Of a stretch of DNA of 8,092 nt, positions 5,474 to 8,092 are shown one piece after another (the first letter of the stretch is position 1; every line of letters begins with the position of its first letter). A program made the translations under genes and the position numbers. The stretch covers positions 1 through 8,092 of the forward strand of contig JAUVKS010000071.1 of the NCBI GenBank assembly GCA_030596145.1, in the 5' to 3' direction. The DNA is from Pseudomonadota bacterium (GTDB taxonomy: Bacteria > Desulfobacterota > Syntrophia > Syntrophales > JADFWA01). The notes beneath the pieces are model-generated. The model searched no databases and had not been told where the DNA came from. It saw only the letters and a list, made by a program, of their open reading frames with translations.

Positions 5474-6439
5474 TTAATGAAGGTTGTGGTTTATACATCC
5501 GGTGTTAATTAGTCGAAAACACGGGATACAATAAATCTTGCTCTCAAATTCAATTGCCCGGCTTTTCAAGACCTGTTGTCCGCACCCCCAACATGATAGA
5601 TAAAGCGTTGGTGTTTCAGTAGCCGGCTGTATTGGAGTGACATGTTCTACAACAAAGAGATTCTCAAAAGGAGAAACAAGCAATCCTTTTATCCGACTAT
5701 CTAAAATATCCTGAAAATTCACAACATCATCAAGAGATGCCTGATCTTTAATGATCTTTTCTTCAAGCACCTCGTATTCATCCTTATCACCATATTTCTG
5801 TTCCTTAAATGCCAGCTTGAAGCCATATTGTTCGTTTTTTAACAAGAACGTATAGTTGTGTTTGCCAAAGTCAAAGATTTTCAAACGTTGATTTCCTGCC
5901 GTAGCTCCAAGCAAAATCTGGATGGCATCCAGGGCAGAGGTACAATTTTCAGCAATTACCGAAATTCCTCCCTCCAGTTTACAGTTTTTTGAGAATAGTT
6001 TCTGAGCATATTCACAGGCTTTTGCGCCGATCACCAGCTCAGGGCACAGATGACCGTGGAAATCAACGATCCTTTTGAGCGTCATATTAACAAGCATCTT
6101 TCTCTCCCTCCGATTAAGCGCCATCAATTCTCTATCGCTTAAGATTCTAAAGCTCAGGACCCAAAAACCCTTATTGAAAGGAGTCTTTTGATTCCTATTA
6201 GACCACTGGAAGTATAGAAAATAGACTTCCTCATTATCCGCTTTTACCAGAAAACCATTGATATGACGGTTTGCTCCGGGTCTAAAACGACCAAGGATTT
6301 CGTAAACAATGTGTCTTTCTTCCCGATGGAAAAAATGAACAGGTATCTGCAGGGCATTGTCGAAATCCACTTTTACATTTTTCTGGATATATTCCAATAG
6401 ATCGTACCGGATAGACCTTAAAGCTTCCGCTGTATTCAT
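5474..6439 (-). CDS. FmdE-family protein with extra N-terminal domain and C-terminal zinc ribbon
   Basis: A 321-residue protein. Residues about 1-105 form a domain I do not recognise, rich in aromatic and charged residues. Residues about 120-265 are an FmdE-type domain: FHGHLCPE (127-134) with the conserved His-Gly-His-x-Cys, AKACEYA, then ENCTSALDAIQ (164-174) and the IFDFGKHNYTF strand. Residues 283-307 form a zinc ribbon with CWGC (Cys283, Cys286) and CIPC (Cys304, Cys307). FmdE was named from molybdenum formylmethanofuran dehydrogenase operons. In bacteria its members occur beside molybdenum/tungsten and nickel genes, and their reaction is not established. ATG 6439 is preferred over TTG 6472 because AGAAGAGG lies seven bases upstream. 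It begins 36 bases after the protease-like gene. Confidence 0.8.
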   Translation of the reverse strand: MNTAEALRSIRYDLLEYIQKNVKVDFDNALQIPVHFFHREERHIVYEILGRFRPGANRHINGFLVKADNEEVYFLYFQWSNRNQKTPFNKGFWVLSFRILSDRELMALNRRERKMLVNMTLKRIVDFHGHLCPELVIGAKACEYAQKLFSKNCKLEGGISVIAENCTSALDAIQILLGATAGNQRLKIFDFGKHNYTFLLKNEQYGFKLAFKEQKYGDKDEYEVLEEKIIKDQASLDDVVNFQDILDSRIKGLLVSPFENLFVVEHVTPIQPATETPTLYLSCWGCGQQVLKSRAIEFESKIYCIPCFRLINTGCINHNLH

Positions 6440-6475
6440 AAACAAGCCTCTTCTAATAAAAACCTCTTCCAATAA

Positions 6476-7003
6476 TCAGGCCACCGTGCGAAGCAGTTCG
6501 AGACGGTAAATTGGGGAAATTTTGAGAGAATTTTCATGTAAACAACCCCTTTCAAACAAACTCTTTTTTATGATCTGAATCACCAATCTCAGAGCTTTGT
6601 GCACCTCCCTGGAGATCGCAACGCCTTCTGTCGCTTTTGGCTCAATCCACAAGAATAAAATATCCCCTGGAAATCCTCCAGCCAGTTCGGTCCTGCACAG
6701 GGCATCAACAAGTAATTCTATTGAATGGGATTCATTTATAAGCCAAGCAACGTTGTGTTGGAAAGTTCTGTAGTCCCAACAATGAATACTTCCTGCAGAA
6801 CCTCCCAAGTTAACTGCTCCAACAATTACAGCAAAGTCCATTTCGTAGAGCAACTCCCCTGCATACCTCGGATCATCAGCCAGATACGCAAGATGAATTG
6901 AGTTGCATAACTGTTCCTGCTCAAGAGCCTCAATAATATAACAGCCGACACCGAAATCCCCATTCAAGATATCACCCAGGCCAATAATTGAAGCCTTTTT
7001 TAT
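6476..7003 (-). CDS. Divergent hydrogenase-maturation-protease (HycI/HybD, M52) homologue
   Basis: About 175 residues if read from AUA 7003. The fold signature GLGDILNGDFGVG at residues 8-20 aligns with the N-terminal motif of HycI/HybD endopeptidases, which trim the C-terminus of NiFe-hydrogenase large subunits. The VIVGAVNLGG strand (59-68), the NESHSIELL segment (90-98) and LFLWIEPKA also fit. Of the three nickel-sensing ligands in the family (HycI Asp16, Asp62, His90), only the His survives, as His93; the two acids are Phe17 and Gly62. It is therefore unlikely to be a normal protease. No ATG, GTG or TTG precedes the motif: TAG 7004-7006 closes the frame and AUA 7003 lies five bases after a GGGG site. 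TTG 6967 would delete the motif. First gene of the minus-strand operon. Confidence 0.72.
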   Translation of the reverse strand: MKKASIIGLGDILNGDFGVGCYIIEALEQEQLCNSIHLAYLADDPRYAGELLYEMDFAVIVGAVNLGGSAGSIHCWDYRTFQHNVAWLINESHSIELLVDALCRTELAGGFPGDILFLWIEPKATEGVAISREVHKALRLVIQIIKKSLFERGCLHENSLKISPIYRLELLRTVA

Positions 7004-7020
7004 CTATTCCCCTTTTGAAT

Positions 7021-7075
7021 AAAAAAAGCCAGGAACGCTCACCTGGATTTCGATCCAGACCAGCCTTCCTGGCTT
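7021..7075 (-). terminator. Compound terminator-like hairpin E2 in the leader of the minus-strand operon
   Basis: On the minus strand AAGCCAGGAA (7075-7066) pairs with TTCCTGGCTT (7035-7026), followed directly by TTTTT (7025-7021). Inside, CTGGAT (7058-7053) pairs with ATCCAG (7048-7043) around a CGAA tetraloop, with unpaired GGCTGGT and GTGAGCG on the two sides. The U-tract is on the minus strand, so the hairpin would stop transcription just 18 bases before the first gene of that operon. No minus-strand gene lies upstream within the window for it to terminate. It therefore looks like an attenuator. Confidence 0.65.
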
Positions 7076-7288
7076 ATTTGCTATGGCTAACTTTTAATAA
7101 CGATTTCAATTACAAACGCAATTCCTCATCGCGCATTGATGTATTTAATTAAATAATTGTACACGTTTGTCAAGAGAAACTTGGAGTTTTGGGCAGTGAT
7201 AGTCACGTAAGCTCAAACATTATGGTTATCTCCATATGAAACGACCCCTTAAACAGGCTTGACGGCGGCATTGGAAACGGCATGGCAT
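7076..7288. other. Non-coding gap between the minus-strand leader hairpin and the selD remnant
   Basis: No convincing gene was found here. Apart from the -35-like TTGACA on the minus strand (7173-7168) and the AT-rich tract after it, no repeat or RNA gene was recognised. The stretch just before 7289 has no resemblance to the selD sequence that precedes the matching point at 973. The junction of the repeated block is therefore sharp. Confidence 0.6.
7145..7173 (-). promoter_or_regulatory. Possible promoter of the minus-strand operon
   Basis: Read on the minus strand, a perfect -35 TTGACA lies at 7173-7168. An AT-rich region follows (TTATTTAATTAAATAC), but no good -10 hexamer sits at the standard 16-18 base spacing; TTTAAT at 14 bases is the best match. 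A start near 7138 would give a leader of about 135 bases containing hairpin E2. The call rests on the -35 and its position. Confidence 0.4.
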
Positions 7289-7473
7289 CTTCAGATGATT
7301 GCGTGATTCAAGACATCCTCTTCGATCCACAGACATCCGGAGGATTGCTGATCTGTGTGGAAAAAGAAAGTGCAGATGATCTGGTGGACAGTTTAAAAAA
7401 GAAAGGTATAGGAAATGCGGCTGTTATCGGAGAAGCATTGTCCGCGTTGGAGGGAAGGATTGTTGTGAGTTAA
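7289..7473 (+). pseudogene. Truncated selD 3' end (second copy)
   Basis: From about 7289 to TAA 7471-7473 the sequence encodes the last ~56 residues of SelD, including IQDILFDPQTSGGLL and EGRIVVS. It has no frameshift or stop, and about nine amino-acid differences from the intact gene. The catalytic N-terminal domain and the ATP-binding part are absent. A short open frame from ATG 7282 exists, but the upstream codons are unrelated to SelD and no ribosome binding site was noticed, so it is probably not translated as a functional protein. It is either what remains of a native selD after an insertion, or a carried-along copy. Confidence 0.88.
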
Positions 7474-7490
7474 AAAATCAAGAAAAAGGT

Positions 7491-7519
7491 TTGACAAGAA
7501 GAAGAGATAAACGTATAAA
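7491..7519 (+). promoter_or_regulatory. Sigma-70-type promoter (copy 2)
   Basis: TTGACA (7491-7496), a 17-base spacer and TATAAA (7514-7519). This matches the promoter in copy 1 exactly in both hexamers and in spacing, although spacer bases differ. Transcription would start near 7526 and run through hairpin E3 to the secreted-protein gene at 7713. Confidence 0.75.
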
Positions 7520-7525
7520 GAACAA

Positions 7526-7649
7526 AATATATACGACATTCAGATCCAAGAAGGATCTTATGTAAATTTAAAGTTTAAAATAAATAATAAAGGCCACGAA
7601 GGCAATAGACCCGGCAAAAGTCGGGAGTTTTCGTGGCCTTTTTTATTTT
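7526..7649 (+). ncRNA. Candidate small RNA or attenuated leader (promoter-hairpin-terminator cassette)
   Basis: Between the promoter and the U-rich end of hairpin E3 is a non-coding unit of about 120 bases. It holds the stem AGATCC/GGATCT with loop AAGAA, an A/T-rich linker, and the compound hairpin. The same unit follows selD in copy 1, where it is interrupted by the MITE-like element. It could be a free small RNA ending at E3, or the 5' leader of the gene at 7713 with E3 as attenuator. No known RNA family was recognised. Confidence 0.35.
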
Positions 7650-7650
7650 G
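7586..7650 (+). terminator. Compound terminator-like hairpin E3
   Basis: AAAGGCCACGAA (7589-7600) pairs with TTCGTGGCCTTT (7630-7641), followed by TTTATTTT. Inside, CCCGGC (7610-7615) pairs with GTCGGG (7620-7625) around the loop AAAA. It is the homologue of E1 at 1461-1519. The T-run is longer here than in E1, which makes it a stronger intrinsic terminator. It ends about 63 bases before the ATG at 7713. Confidence 0.75.
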
Positions 7651-7712
7651 AAGAGGCTAAATATCAACCTCAATATTCCCATACGAAATGGATCCAAAAA
7701 AGGAGATGAATT

Positions 7713-8092
7713 ATGAGAAGATGTATGCAAATTTTGTTGGTTGTAGTGTTGGTTGTCTGTGCAGCTCAAGGTCTATGGGCATCTGATGTGAAGAGCTTGA
7801 TAAAAGGTGGAATGCAGGATCTGAAGATTGAGAAGGGAAGTCCCAATCTTTTGGCGCTCACAGATGCGACTTACGTGAAGGTAAATGGCAGGACAAGCGA
7901 AGGATATGTGGATATGATCAGGGAAGTAACAGGGTGTTCCATTGGAAAGGGCAATCTTTTGTTATTTCACCGCCCAATTAGCTACCCTTTAAAGGTCGTC
8001 CTCTTCAGAAAGGATAACAAAGACGCTGTTGTCATAACGTATGATGGGAAAAAAGCAGGAAAGATCAACCTAAATATAGACGGCGACAAGGC
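7713..8092 (+). CDS. Secreted protein of unknown function (partial, 5' end only)
   Basis: ATG 7713 opens a frame that stays open to the window edge (126 complete codons). GGAG (7702-7705) is seven bases upstream. Residues 1-24 are a signal peptide (MRRC, long Leu/Val core, cleavage near LWA), so the product is periplasmic or exported. The mature part begins SDVKSLIKGGMQDLKIEKG and includes NLLALTDATYVKVNG, EVTGCSIGKGNLLLFHRP and KDAVVITYDGKKAG. The 'LTDAxYVKxNG' and 'EVTGCSxGKGNLL' segments recall periplasmic FmdE-related proteins of anaerobes, but this is memory, not a search. The diagnostic FmdE His-Gly-His-x-Cys motif would lie beyond the window. The ATG at 7706 is out of frame. Confidence 0.75.
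   Translation, partial: MRRCMQILLVVVLVVCAAQGLWASDVKSLIKGGMQDLKIEKGSPNLLALTDATYVKVNGRTSEGYVDMIREVTGCSIGKGNLLLFHRPISYPLKVVLFRKDNKDAVVITYDGKKAGKINLNIDGDK

Larger units (their letters stand above)
7289..7680 (+). repeat. Direct repeat copy 2: selD 3' end plus downstream promoter and terminator
   Basis: Same-orientation homologue of 973-1555, about 6.3 kb downstream. It contains the selD remnant, the promoter at 7491-7519, the AGATCC-AAGAA-GGATCT hairpin and hairpin E3, but not the 174-bp insert of copy 1. Together the two copies bracket the ABC importer and the whole minus-strand operon. Confidence 0.9.

Noticed and set aside
6476..6967. Protease-like gene starting at TTG 6967
   Set aside because: This would remove the GLGDI half of the conserved N-terminal motif, which is clearly encoded upstream in the same frame.
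7282..7473. Open frame of 63 codons from ATG 7282 as a stand-alone gene
   Set aside because: It is the C-terminal end of SelD joined to unrelated upstream codons, with no catalytic region and no clear ribosome binding site.

Overview
The window looks like part of a strictly anaerobic Gram-negative genome, most likely a sulfate-reducing or syntrophic member of the Desulfobacterota (former Deltaproteobacteria). This is inferred from moderate GC, a selenophosphate synthetase that is itself a selenoprotein, a periplasmic binding protein without a lipobox, and FmdE-, CooT- and hydrogenase-protease-type proteins typical of H2/CO/formate-using anaerobes. No species can be named from the sequence.

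Layout. 1-86 is the 3' end of an upstream gene. 108-1157 is selD, with an in-frame UGA (Sec18) followed by a SECIS-like hairpin. 1158-1720 is a 560-base non-coding stretch. It holds a consensus sigma-70 promoter, a small hairpin, a 174-bp MITE-like insertion, a large compound terminator-like hairpin, and a fragment of a trmO/tsaA-like gene. 1721-4660 is a three-gene ABC importer (binding protein, FecCD-type permease, ATPase) with tight or overlapping junctions. A shared terminator-like hairpin follows. On the minus strand (7003 back to 4751) lies a second operon: a divergent hydrogenase-maturation-protease homologue, a long FmdE-family protein with a zinc ribbon, and two CooT-like nickel-protein paralogues flanking a small helical protein. 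7004-7288 is its non-coding leader. 7289-7680 is a second, truncated copy of the selD 3' end and its downstream promoter and terminator. It is followed at 7713 by a secreted protein running off the window.

How it fits together. The importer and the CooT/FmdE/protease genes together suggest uptake and handling of a metal or metal chelate for anaerobic metalloenzymes. Nickel is favoured by CooT and the protease fold, and molybdenum or tungsten by FmdE; the substrate is not determined by sequence. The whole ~6.3-kb block sits between two direct repeats of the selD 3' end. It therefore looks like an island gained, or a segment duplicated, at selD. Recombination between the repeats would delete the island and still leave a full selD reading frame.

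The most interesting unexplained signals are three. First, a promoter/hairpin/compound-terminator cassette is present in both repeats, and a similar hairpin sits in the leader of the minus-strand operon; these are candidate attenuators or a small RNA. Second, a MITE-like element is present in one repeat and exactly absent from the other. Third, the protease homologue has lost two of its three metal ligands and has no ordinary start codon.
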